DNA of 28,284 nucleotides from assembly GCA_016709385.1 (NCBI GenBank), contig JADJMW010000024.1, forward strand, positions 1 to 28,284, written 5' to 3'. The notes under the pieces were generated by a model that saw only the letters and a list, made by a program, of their open reading frames with translations, was not told the DNA's origin and did no database searches. Both the position numbers and the translations under genes were made by a program. Shown one piece after another: positions 18,555 through 27,057 of the stretch (its first letter is position 1; each line of letters begins with the position of its first letter). Source of the DNA: Candidatus Rubrivivax defluviihabitans. Lineage in GTDB: Bacteria > Pseudomonadota > Gammaproteobacteria > Burkholderiales > Burkholderiaceae_C.

Positions 18555-19510
18555 TTGAGATTCATTCCTTTGCTGATGTCGGTGGCGTTCATGCCCGCAC
18601 TGGCGGCCGGCGCCGCGGGTGCCGCCGGCGGCGCAGCCGGGGCCGATGCAGCCATTTCGGCAAACTTGCCCACGTATTCGATCGCCGCGGCGGCGCGCAG
18701 GCTCTTCATGTCTTCTTCCACCAGCTTGCGCTTGCGGTCGTTCAACAGAAACTGCTCGATGGCCGGGCGGGCCTGCTCCTCGTTCACCGGCTGGCTGCGC
18801 GAACCGGCCAGCACCACCACCTGCACGCCGTTGGCCGAAGGCACCACGGCGGCCTGGCCGTCCTTCATGCGCGAAAACGCCTCCAGGCTGTTCAACGGCA
18901 GTTGTTCGGCGGCGCGTACGGCCTGGTTGCCCGAGAACCTGTAGTCGTTGGCCTTGAGGTATTCGACGAACTCGTTGATGCTCTTGCTGGCCGCGAGCTG
19001 GTCGCGCAAGGCCTGCACCTGCTCGGGCTTGGCCTCGATGGCGATTTCCTGGATGCTGTAGATGCGACGGTCGCTGAACAGCGCGGGCTTTTCGTCGTAG
19101 TACTTCTTGATCTCTTCGGGCGTGGGCTTGGCGGCGGCTTCGCCGACCCTTTCCACGTAGGCGCGGGCCAGCACCTCGCGGCGCACGGCTTCCAGCTGCT
19201 GCACCACGCGGGGCTCGCGGTCGAGCTTCAGGTCATCGGCGCGCTGCACGGCCAGTTGCTGGTCGATCAGGCGCTCCAGGATCTGCTTGCTGGCGGCGTC
19301 GGCCTGCTCGGGGCGCAGGTTGCGCTGCTGCTGCATCACGAAGTTGATCTGGTGGACGGTGATCTCGTCCTTGTTCACCTTCACCGCGGTCTGGCTGGCA
19401 CCTTTTTCCTTCTTCTCGCCGCAACCCACCAGCAGCACCGCAGCGGCCAGCGCCGCCACGGGAAGCCAGCGGCGTGCGGCTGGGCCGGCGTTGAGCATCG
19501 TCAGGTTCAT
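18551..19510 (-). CDS. epsD: EpsD peptidyl-prolyl isomerase-family lipoprotein
   Basis: A 319-residue lipoprotein of the EpsD family of SurA/PrsA-like peptidyl-prolyl isomerases. The lipobox AVLLVGC at about residues 18-24 predicts a lipidated cysteine followed by GEKKEKG. Next come a SurA_N-like helical region (VHQINFVMQQQRNLRPEQAD) and a parvulin-like C-terminal domain. The C-terminus is rich in alanine and proline. I chose ATG 19510, with AAGGA about eight bases upstream; an in-frame start at 19555 would add 15 residues ahead of the signal sequence. It is the first gene of the operon and probably assists folding or assembly of the export complex. Confidence 0.9.
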   Translation of the reverse strand: MNLTMLNAGPAARRWLPVAALAAAVLLVGCGEKKEKGASQTAVKVNKDEITVHQINFVMQQQRNLRPEQADAASKQILERLIDQQLAVQRADDLKLDREPRVVQQLEAVRREVLARAYVERVGEAAAKPTPEEIKKYYDEKPALFSDRRIYSIQEIAIEAKPEQVQALRDQLAASKSINEFVEYLKANDYRFSGNQAVRAAEQLPLNSLEAFSRMKDGQAAVVPSANGVQVVVLAGSRSQPVNEEQARPAIEQFLLNDRKRKLVEEDMKSLRAAAAIEYVGKFAEMAASAPAAPPAAPAAPAASAGMNATDISKGMNLK

Positions 19511-19795
19511 CAGTGGAGTCCTTGGGTGTTCCATCGGGGGCGGCCGGCCAGCCACCGGCGGGCGCCCGAATCGAAGTTCCGGCAGGGCTGCCGCGGGGCG
19601 CGTACCCCGGAGGATCGAGTTGCGCAGTGTAACTTCTGGTCCATCACTGAAAGGGGGGCAGCCTCCCCCTGCGCAGGGTGCGGCGACGGCACAAGTTCAC
19701 GCCGCGTCGCCGGCCGTGGACTGCACGGCAAGGCACTCGTTCGTGCGGCCGTGCGGCGCCGCGTGAGGCCGGCCTGGCGCGCCGCCGGTGCCGAT
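19511..19795. promoter_or_regulatory. Leader region upstream of the eps operon
   Basis: A 285-base gap between epsD and the Tim44-domain gene holds no convincing ORF. On the minus strand GTTACACTG near 19635-19645 could serve as a -10 element, but no good -35 is seen. The operon promoter is expected here by position only. Confidence 0.35.
19654..19669 (-). terminator. Possible hairpin after the Tim44-domain gene
   Basis: Five G, a six-base loop and five C can pair on the minus strand, followed by only three T. It lies about 130 bases beyond the Tim44-domain stop and upstream of epsD. It could be a weak terminator or part of the eps leader. Confidence 0.25.
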
Positions 19796-20260
19796 TCAGG
19801 ACAGCGACTGCACCTGCGCCAGTTGCCAGCTGCCGCCGGTGGCCTTGAGTTTGGCCAGCAGCCAGAGTTCGCGGAATGGCGCGGCCGAGGTATCGAGCTG
19901 CTCGCGGATGAGGCCGGAGAATTCGACGCTGGCGACGAAGGCTTCGCGCAATTCGTCCAGCGCCAGCAGCCGGGCTTCGAGTTGCAGCACTTCGGTGTGG
20001 TTGGGGCCGGGGCCGCGCTCGGCCAGCTGGCTGCGCAGGTCTTCCAGCAGCGGCGCGGTGGCCAGCGCGGCCAGGCACTGCAGGTCGGCGCGGTCCCAGG
20101 CGGCCTGGAACTGCACGAAGCTCAGTCGGGCGAGCTGGAGCACTTCCTCGACCTGGGCGCCGGATTCGGGGCGGTGGCGATGGCGTTGCTGCGCCGCAGG
20201 GCGGTGCCGGCGCAAATGCACGGCGCGGCGCCGCAGCCGCTGCACCAGCGGGTTCAGCAC
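19796..20260 (-). CDS. Short Tim44-like domain protein
   Basis: About 154 residues from GTG 20260 to the stop at 19796. Residues about 45-154 match the Tim44-like domain of bacterial proteins usually found after ubiE: FVQFQAAWDRADLQCLAALA, then NHTEVLQLEARLLALDELRE and APFRELWLLAKL, ending VQSLS. The usual protein has a signal or membrane segment and a long glycine/alanine linker before this domain; here only about 40 arginine-rich residues precede it. The GTG overlaps the ubiE stop by seven bases. Either a natural short form or one that lost its 5' part. Confidence 0.7.
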   Translation of the reverse strand: MLNPLVQRLRRRAVHLRRHRPAAQQRHRHRPESGAQVEEVLQLARLSFVQFQAAWDRADLQCLAALATAPLLEDLRSQLAERGPGPNHTEVLQLEARLLALDELREAFVASVEFSGLIREQLDTSAAPFRELWLLAKLKATGGSWQLAQVQSLS

Positions 20261-20985
20261 TTCACGCCCACGTGCAGCGCCACGATGCCGCCGGCCAGGT
20301 TGTGCACGTCGACGTGGCCGAAGCCCGCCGCTTGCATCATGGCCTTGAGGCTGGCCTGGTCGGGGTGCATGCGGATGCTCTCGGCCAGGTAGCGGTAGCT
20401 GTCGGCGTCCTTGGCGATGAGCTTGCCCAGCAGCGGCATCAGGGTGAACGAATACCAGTCGTAGGGCTTTTGCAGCGGCGCGGCAGGCCGGCTGAATTCC
20501 AGCACCAGCAGCCGGCCGCCCGGGCGCAGCACGCGGCACATCTCGGCCAGCGCGGCTTCCTTGTGCGTCATGTTGCGCAGGCCGAAGGCCACGCTGGCGA
20601 GGTCGAAGGTGGCGCCGGCGAAGGGCAGGTGCTCGGCGTCGCAGGCGGCGGTGGCGATGACCTGGCCTTCGTCGAGCAGGCGGTCGCGGCCCACGCGCAA
20701 CATGGATTCGTTGATGTCGGTGAGCACCACCTGACCCAGCGCGCCGGCGCGGGCGGCGAAAGCGCGCGCCAGGTCGCCGGTGCCGCCGGCCACGTCGAGC
20801 ACGTTCATGCCCGGCTGCACGTTGGCCACGGCCACGGTGTAGGCCTTCCAGACACGGTGCATGCCCATGGAGAGCACGTCGTTCATGAGGTCGTAGCGCG
20901 AGGCCACGCTGTCGAAGACGCCGCGCACGTGGCGGGCCTTTTCGTCTTCGTCGACGGTCTGGTAGCCGAAGTGGGTTTGTGCCAT
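20254..20985 (-). CDS. ubiE: Ubiquinone/menaquinone methyltransferase UbiE
   Basis: A 243-residue class I methyltransferase of the UbiE/COQ5 family: the N-terminal THFGYQTVDEDEKARHVRGV, VFDSVASRYDLMNDVLSMGM, motif I VLDVAGGTGDLARAF (about residues 63-77), the family signature region FGLRNMTHKEAALAEMCRVL, and LEFSRPAAPLQKPYDWYSF. It carries out the C-methylation of the benzoquinol ring in ubiquinone synthesis (and demethylmenaquinol where made). Length is normal for the family. A GAGG lies about eight bases before ATG 20985. DUF971 precedes it by 32 bases, a frequent arrangement in Burkholderiales. Confidence 0.95.
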   Translation of the reverse strand: MAQTHFGYQTVDEDEKARHVRGVFDSVASRYDLMNDVLSMGMHRVWKAYTVAVANVQPGMNVLDVAGGTGDLARAFAARAGALGQVVLTDINESMLRVGRDRLLDEGQVIATAACDAEHLPFAGATFDLASVAFGLRNMTHKEAALAEMCRVLRPGGRLLVLEFSRPAAPLQKPYDWYSFTLMPLLGKLIAKDADSYRYLAESIRMHPDQASLKAMMQAAGFGHVDVHNLAGGIVALHVGVKC

Positions 20986-21017
20986 GGCGGGCCTCGGCAG
21001 CAGAGTCGGTGGGGGTG

Positions 21018-21431
21018 TCAGTGGCTGGCGCAGGCGCCGCCGGAACCGGCACTCTTCATGGGCGCGTCGCGGTCCATGCCGGCTTCGGCCAGGCGCTGTT
21101 CGTAGCGCTGCCAGAGTTCGGACGCGTCGGCGCCCAGGTGGTAGAGGTAGGGCCAGCTGAAGATGCCGCTGTCGTGACCGTCGGAAAACCGCGGCTGCAC
21201 CGCGTAGTGGCCGACGGCGGTGATCTCTTCGATGCCGACCTCGCGCTTGCCGGTCTGCAGCGTCTCCTGGCCCGGTCCGTGGCCCATGACTTCGGCCGAG
21301 GGGGAATACACGCGCATCAGCTCGAACGGGATGTGGAAATGGGCACCGTCGTCGAAGGCGATTTCCAGCACGCGGCTGGCCTGGTGGACGGTGAGCGACA
21401 CCGGTTGCGGGGCGGGTGGGGTGGCGGTCAT
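21018..21431 (-). CDS. DUF971 domain protein
   Basis: A 137-residue protein with the DUF971 (gamma-butyrobetaine hydroxylase-like N-terminal) pattern: LTVHQASRVLEIAFDDGAHF, PFELMRVYSPSAEVMGHG, then VGHYAVQPRFSDGHDSGIFS and LYHLGADASELWQRYEQRL. The C-terminal tail ACASH contributes a cysteine and histidine, as in many homologues that bind metal. Function is not established, though the domain is linked to iron-sulfur biology in some proteins. I chose ATG 21431; the frame extends upstream but loses family similarity. It is probably cotranscribed with ubiE. Confidence 0.9.
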   Translation of the reverse strand: MTATPPAPQPVSLTVHQASRVLEIAFDDGAHFHIPFELMRVYSPSAEVMGHGPGQETLQTGKREVGIEEITAVGHYAVQPRFSDGHDSGIFSWPYLYHLGADASELWQRYEQRLAEAGMDRDAPMKSAGSGGACASH

Positions 21432-21473
21432 GGCGGGCGCTTTTCGACAGGACAACGAGTGTATCGCCGGCCT

Positions 21474-21505
21474 GAAAATGCAAGAGCGGCGCCGAAGCGC
21501 CGCCC
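21474..21505 (-). terminator. Rho-independent-like terminator after the PEP-CTERM gene
   Basis: A seven-base GC stem (21486-21492 with 21497-21503) closes a TTCG tetraloop on the minus strand and is followed by TCTTGCATTTTC. It lies 38 bases beyond the PEP-CTERM stop, separating that gene from DUF971. Confidence 0.6.
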
Positions 21506-21540
21506 TTGGTGATCGAAGGGCCGAAAGGGCCCGAAGCGAA

Positions 21541-22092
21541 TCAGCCCTGACGGTGACGGCGCGCGGCCATGAAGCCGATGGCGCCCAGGCCGGCAAGCAT
21601 CATGGCAAAGGTCTCGGGTTCGGGGATGGGGGCGGCGACAGCGGCGATCGAGTAGGTTCCCGGGCTGATCTGGCCCGGAATGCCGGTTCCGTCGGCCACG
21701 CCCTTCAGGGTCAACACCATGGGACTGGCAGTGACCTCGACGTTGCTGAAGGAAAAAGCCGTGTCGATGCCGGCTTCACCAAGCACCATCGGCGCCGCCA
21801 GGCCCCCGCCCGACAAGGTGGCGGCTGCGGTGTCGTCCCAATCGATATTGGTAAACGAACCCAGGGAGAGTTCGTCGATGGTGAACGATGCGGTCGCGGG
21901 AAGGCTGCCGGAAGCGAAAGTGAAAGTGAAAGTGTCGACAAACTCACCCTCATCCTTCGCGACGAACAGGAAGTACGGGGCTGTTGCCAGGTCGTGCGAT
22001 ACGTCCAGGTCGTTGCTGCCCGCGGCCATTGCCCCACCGGCGCAGCAAGCCAACGCCGTGGCGAGGACGGCATTCTCGAGACGGCTATGCAT
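21541..22092 (-). CDS. PEP-CTERM sorting domain protein
   Basis: A 183-residue secreted protein. A signal peptide (VLATALACCAGGAMA) is followed by a beta-rich, acidic, low-lysine body with the segment FVDTFTFTFASGSL, as in one class of small PEP-CTERM proteins. The C-terminus has the full sorting signal: IPEPETFAMML, then a hydrophobic AGLGAIGFMAA stretch and a basic RRHRQG end. Exosortases cleave such tails and probably attach or release the protein at the cell surface. It is the only PEP-CTERM protein seen here and lies about 8 kb from xrtB. ATG 22092 has GGAG about eight bases upstream; an in-frame start at 22122 would precede the signal peptide. Confidence 0.92.
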   Translation of the reverse strand: MHSRLENAVLATALACCAGGAMAAGSNDLDVSHDLATAPYFLFVAKDEGEFVDTFTFTFASGSLPATASFTIDELSLGSFTNIDWDDTAAATLSGGGLAAPMVLGEAGIDTAFSFSNVEVTASPMVLTLKGVADGTGIPGQISPGTYSIAAVAAPIPEPETFAMMLAGLGAIGFMAARRHRQG

Positions 22093-22227
22093 CACTTGCT
22101 CCACGAAATTCAGCCAGGGCAAATCTTCCGAGGGACTGTTAAGAAAGCTTCTACTCCATTCGGACCGACTCTTGTACCCCTTGAATGCGTGTGATCGGCA
22201 CCCGGAGGTGTGACAAGCCGATTCAAC

Positions 22228-22243
22228 TCAAGAGACATGCCAA
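22228..22243 (-). promoter_or_regulatory. Sigma-54-like promoter candidate of the PEP-CTERM gene
   Basis: On the minus strand TGGCATGTCTCTTGAG matches the -24 half of the sigma-54 consensus (TGGCAY-R) with correct spacing to TTG, but the -12 half has GA where GC is expected. It lies about 136 bases before the ATG. Confidence 0.3.
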
Positions 22244-22276
22244 GAGTGCGGCAGGAACTCCAGACCCGCCGGGCGG

Positions 22277-22882
22277 TCATCGACCGACGATCACGGCGCC
22301 GGCCGCCGGTTCGAAGGGCACGCCCTCGAACAGCGCCGCCACCGGCCAGTCGATCTGATGAGGCTCCTCGATCCGGATCGAGTCGCCCGGCCCCAGGGGA
22401 TGCAGCACCCACAAGCCCTGGGCGTTGCGGCAGAACAGCTCGGCATGAGGGCGTGCGGTCTCCACCAGCAAGTAGTGGGTCAGCGTCGGGACGAGCCGGT
22501 AATCCTCGAATTTCCGCCCACGATCCACGGCAGCCGTGCTCTCGGACAAGACCTCGACAACCAGCCACGGGTGCTGCACGGCGAGTGCGCGGCCATCAGT
22601 CAGGTCGCGCGGGTCGCAGGTGACGATGACGTCCGGGTAGTAGAAGGCCTGGGCGGCGTCGATCTGCAGCTTGACGTCGGACATGAAGGCTTCGCAGGGC
22701 CGGCCGCGCAGGGCCTGCCTGAGCGAGGTCACCGCGTTGAGCGCGATGCGGTTGTGATTCAAGCGCGCGCCCGTCATGGCATAAATCTGACCGCCGACAT
22801 ATTCGTGCTTCTCCTGCTGGGTGGACTCCCAGTCCAGGTATTCCTGCGGCGTCATGCCCGTGGGCGTGAGGACGGCGTTCAT
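22277..22882 (-). CDS. Uma2 family (DUF820) putative endonuclease
   Basis: A 201-residue protein with the Uma2/DUF820 layout: MTPQEYLDWESTQQEKHEYV, then GQIYAMTGARLNHNRIALN, the PD-(D/E)XK-like core FYYPDVIVTCDPRD and HPWLVVEVLSEST, and FEDYRLVPTLTHYLLVE. The PD, E and downstream residues suggest the restriction-like fold is intact. The cellular role of these proteins is unknown, and they are common in mobile or accessory positions. GGAG lies about nine bases before ATG 22882. It sits between the PEP-CTERM gene and the large oxidoreductase, in the same direction. Confidence 0.88.
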   Translation of the reverse strand: MNAVLTPTGMTPQEYLDWESTQQEKHEYVGGQIYAMTGARLNHNRIALNAVTSLRQALRGRPCEAFMSDVKLQIDAAQAFYYPDVIVTCDPRDLTDGRALAVQHPWLVVEVLSESTAAVDRGRKFEDYRLVPTLTHYLLVETARPHAELFCRNAQGLWVLHPLGPGDSIRIEEPHQIDWPVAALFEGVPFEPAAGAVIVGR

Positions 22883-22931
22883 GCGGGGGCTCCGTCGGCT
22901 TCAGGGCGCCAGTATCGCGCGCGCGGCGCCG

Positions 22932-25900
22932 CTAGACCAGCACGCGCTCGATGCCCCCGGCATTGGCCCGCGCCACGTAGTCAGGCAGCCAGTTCTCGCC
23001 CAGGATCAGGCGCGCCATCTCGATGACGATGTAGTCGGCCTCCAGCAGGCCGCCGGCCAGGTCGTCTTCGTAGCGCAGCAGTCCCTGCAGGCAGCTCGGG
23101 CAGCTGGTCAGGATCTTCACGTTGGCCTGCGCCGCCGCACCACCGGCGGGCCCGGAAGCCCGCAAGCGGCGCAGCGCGGCTTCGTCCTTGCGCAGTTCTT
23201 CTTCCTTGCGGAAACGGATCTGCGTGCTGATGTCGGGCCGCGTCACGCCCAGCGTGCCGCTTTCGCCGCAGCAGCGTTCGTTCTTCAGCACGTTGGGGCC
23301 CAGCAGCGCCGTTACCGTCTTCATCGGCTCCTGCAGCTTCATCGGGCTGTGGCAGGGGTCGTGGTAGAGGTAGCCGGCGCCGGGGTTGGCCGGGTCGGTG
23401 GGCAGGGTGATGCCCTTTTCCAGCAGGTATTCGTGGATGTCGACGATGCGGCAGCCGGGGAAGATGTCCTCGAACTGGTAACCCTGCAGCTGGTCGTAGC
23501 AGGTGCCGCAGCTCACGACCACGGTCTTGATGTCCAGGTAGTTCAGCGTATTGGCGACGCGGTGGAAGAGCACCCGGTTGTCGGTGATCATCTTCTCGGC
23601 CTTGTCGAACTGGCCGCCGCCGCGCTGCGGATAGCCGCAGCACAGGTAGCCCGGCGGCAGCACGGTCTGCACGCCGGCGTGCCAGAGCATGGCCTGCGTG
23701 GCCAGGCCGACCTGGCTGAACAGGCGTTCGCTGCCGCAGCCGGGGAAATAGAACACCGCCTCGGTGTCGGCGGTGGTGGCCTGCGGGTCGCGGATGATGG
23801 GGACGTAGTCCTTGTCCTCGATGTCCAGCAGCGCGCGCGCCGTCTTCTTGGGCAGGCCGCCCGGCATCTTCTTGTTGATGAAGTGGATGACCTGTTCCTT
23901 CAGCGGCGCCGGGCCCAGCGTGGCGCGAGGCGCGGCAGTCTGCGCGCGTGCGGCGGGCTTGAGCAGGCCGTGCGCCAGGCGCTGCGCCTTGAAGCCGATG
24001 CCGACCATGGCGCTGCGCATGAGCTTGATGGTCGGCGGGTGGGTGGCGTTGAGGAAGGTCATGGCCGCCGCCTTGCCCGGGCGGAAGCTCTGCTTGCCCA
24101 TCTTGCGCAACAGGTTGCGCATGTTCATGGTGACGTCGCCGAAGTCGATCTTCACCGGGCACGGGCTCAGGCACTTGTGGCACACGGTGCAGTGGTCGGA
24201 GACGTCCTCGAAGTCTTCCCAGTGCTGCACGCTGATGCCGCGGCTGGTCTGCTCTTCGTACAGGAAGGCTTCGATGAGCAGGGAAGTGGCCAGGATCTTG
24301 TTGCGCGGGCTGTACAGCAGGTTGGCGCGCGGCACGTGGGTGGCGCACACCGGCTTGCACTTGCCGCAGCGCAGGCAGTCCTTGATGCTGTCGCTGATGG
24401 CGCCGATGTCGCTGCGCTGCATGATCAGCGATTCGTGGCCCATCAAGCCGAAGCTGGGGGTGTAGGCGGCGCTGAGGTCGGACGAGCGGCCGTCGGCCGA
24501 CGCGGGCGCGCGCAGCAGCTTGCCCTTGTTGAAGCGCCCCTCGGGGTCCACCCGCGCCTTGTAGTCGGCGAAGGGCTGCAACTCGGCATCGGTCAGGAAT
24601 TCGAGCTTGGTGATGCCGATGCCGTGCTCGCCGCTGATCACGCCGCCGAGCGAGCGCGCCAGCGCCATGATGCGCGCCACGGCTTCGTGCGCCGTCTGCA
24701 ACATGGCGTAGTTGTCGCTGTTGACGGGGATGTTGGTGTGCACGTTGCCGTCGCCGGCATGCATGTGCAGCGCCACCCAGACGCGGCCGCGCAGCACCTG
24801 CTGGTGGATGGCGCGGCATTCGTCCAGGATGGGCGTGAAGGCGCCGCCGGAGAACAGCGATTGCAGGGGTTTGAGGATCTGCGTCTTCCAGCTGGCGCGC
24901 AGCGTGTGGTCCTGCAGCAGGGCGAAGAGGCTGCGGCCGCTGTCGGGCTGCACTTCGTCCAGATGGCTCCAGCCAGTACGACCACAGCGCCCGCACCTCG
25001 GCCAGCAGCACCAGCGCCTGCTGCACGCGGTCTTCCAGCAGTTCGGCGCCGGGAATCTCGCCGGCGTCGTCGCTGCGGCCCAGCGGCAGGCTGCCGCGCG
25101 CGAAGAAGGCGGTCAGCGCGTCGGCCAGCTCCAGCTTGTTGCGCAGGCTCAGCTCGATATTGATGCGCTCGATGCCCTCGGTGTAGTCGCCCATGCGCGG
25201 CAGCGGAATGACCACGTCTTCGTTGATCTTGAAGGCGTTGGTGTGGCGCGAGATGGCCGCCGTGCGCTTGCGGTCGAGCCAGAATTTCTTGCGCGCGTCG
25301 GCGCTCACGGCGACGAAGCCTTCGCCAGCGCGCGAATTGGCGATGCGCACCACTTCGCTGGTGGCGCGGGCCACGGCGGCTTCGTCGTCGCCGACGATGT
25401 CGCCCACCAGCACCATCTTGGGCAGGCCGGATCCGCTGGCCAGCGCGCGCTTGCTCTTGGTGCTGTAGCCCACGGCCTTCAGGTAGCGGTCGTCCAGGTG
25501 CTCCAGGCCGGCGAGCAGGACGCCTTGCGGTTTCAGCCCGAACAAGTAGTCCTTGATCTCCACGATGCTGGGCACCGCTTGCCGGGCGCTGCCGAAGAAT
25601 TCCAGGCACACCGTGCGCACGTGCGCCGGCATCTTGTGCACCACCCAGCGCGCGCTGGTGATGAGGCCGTCGCAGCCTTCCTTCTGGATGCCGGGCAGGC
25701 CGGCGAGGAACTTGTCGGTGACGTCCTTGCCCAGCCCTTCCTTGCGGAAGGCGGTGCCGGGGATGTCGAGCCGCTCGGTGCGTTCGAGCGTCTTGCCGCC
25801 GGCGTCGAAATATTTCAGCTCGAAGCTGGCGACGTCCACGTCGTGGATCTTGCCCAGGTTGTGGTTCAGCCGCGTCACCTCGAGCCACTTGGCTTCGGGC

Positions 25901-26886
25901 GTGACCATCTTCCAGCTCGCCAGGTTGTCCAGCGCGGTGCCCCAGAGCACGGCCTTCTTGCCGCCGGCATTCATGGCCACGTTGCCGCCCACGCAGCTGG
26001 CTTCGGCCGAGGTGGGGTCCACCGCGAAGACGTAGCCGGCGCGCTCGGCGGCGTCGGCCACGCGCTGCGTCACCACGCCGGCTTCGCTGTAGAGGGTGGC
26101 CACCGGTTCGGCCACGCCGGGCAACTGCACCATCTGCACTTCACTGAGCGCTTCGAGCTTCTCGGTATTGATGACCGCGCTCTTCCAGGTGAGCGGCACG
26201 GCGCTGCCGGTATAGCCGGTGCCGCCGCCGCGCGGAATGATGGTCAGGCCGAGTTCGATGCAGCCCTGCACCAGGCCGGCCATTTCGGCTTCGCTGTCGG
26301 GCGTGAGCACGACGAAGGGGAACTCGACGCGCCAGTCGGTGGCGTCGGTGACGTGCGAGACGCGGCTCAGGCCGTCGAACTTGAGGTTGTCCTTCGCGGT
26401 GTGGCGGCCGAGCACGCGGCGCGCGGCCTTGCGCAGGTCCCACACGGTGCGGAACTGCGCGGCGAAACGCTCCACGGCGCCGCCGGCGGCTTGCAGCAAT
26501 TCGCCCACCAGGGCGTCGCGGCGCGCGTCTTCGGCCGGCGTGCGGCGCTTCTGCACCTCGCCCAGGCGGTGGTACAGGGCGTCGATCAGCAGCTGCCGGC
26601 GCTTGGGGTTCTCGAGCAGGTCGTCTTCCAGGTACGGATTGCGCTGCACGACCCAGATGTCGCCCAGCACTTCGTACAGCATGCGGGCCGAACGGCCGGT
26701 GCGGCGCTCCTGGCGCAGCTGGCTCAGGATCTCCCAAGGTCGCGCGCCGAGCAGGCGCAAGACGATCTCGCGGTCGGAGAACGAGGTGTAGTTGTAGGGG
26801 ATCTCGCGCAGGCGGACCGGACCGGATTCGGCTTCTTCGCTCAGCGGCGACGGCGCTGCCTGCGGCAGTGTGAAGGGGGCATTCAT
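22932..26886 (-). CDS. DUF3683 FAD-binding / 4Fe-4S / CCG-domain oxidoreductase, one frameshift
   Basis: A fused protein of about 1,317 residues. The N-terminal DUF3683 region (IPYNYTSFSDREIVLRLLG) is followed by an FAD-binding_4 domain with PRGGGTGYTG near residue 218, the FAD-oxidase C-terminal domain with HMHAGDGNVHTN, two 4Fe-4S motifs (CLRCGKCKPVC about 837 and CTVCHKCLSPCP about 898), and paired CCG-type cysteine motifs (YFPGCG, VVSCGTCYDQ, RCCGESGTLG, TSCPSCLQG). It is related to D-lactate/glycolate dehydrogenases; the substrate is unknown. The frame breaks at about residue 640, where an extra base in the GG at 24965-24966 changes WLEHLDEVQPDSG into WLEPSGRSA. One correction restores the whole protein. 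ATG 26886 is the start that fits the family N-terminus. Confidence 0.9.
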
Positions 26887-27057
26887 AGGGTTAGTCCGGA
26901 TGCTACCCCACGCGCTTTCGCCAGCCGGGCGCGGGGTTTGCCGACGCGGCGGGTATTCCCCGTTGCTGCACATGGCGCTTCCATGACAGAAACAGGACTG
27001 TCATAAACGCCGGCCACACTGGCGGACTCGGCTCACAACTCGTTGGATGGAGAACCC
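26887..27057. promoter_or_regulatory. Divergent intergenic region with an inverted repeat
   Basis: This 171-base gap separates the minus-strand oxidoreductase and the plus-strand binding-protein gene, so two divergent promoters are expected. At 26983-27004 ATGACAG and CTGTCAT form a perfect seven-base inverted repeat around eight bases, a possible operator. No strong -35/-10 pair is obvious. Confidence 0.45.

Noticed and set aside
18545..20392. A 615-residue plus-strand open frame across epsD and the Tim44-domain gene
   Set aside because: It runs through two conserved minus-strand genes and the gap between them, and its translation has no family features.
22821..25163. A 780-residue plus-strand open frame opposite the oxidoreductase
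   Set aside because: Low-complexity, arginine/histidine/alanine-rich translation that mirrors the conserved minus-strand gene; a common artefact of high-GC coding DNA.
24712..27006. A 764-residue plus-strand open frame
   Set aside because: Antisense shadow of the FAD-binding half of the same oxidoreductase, with no recognisable domain.
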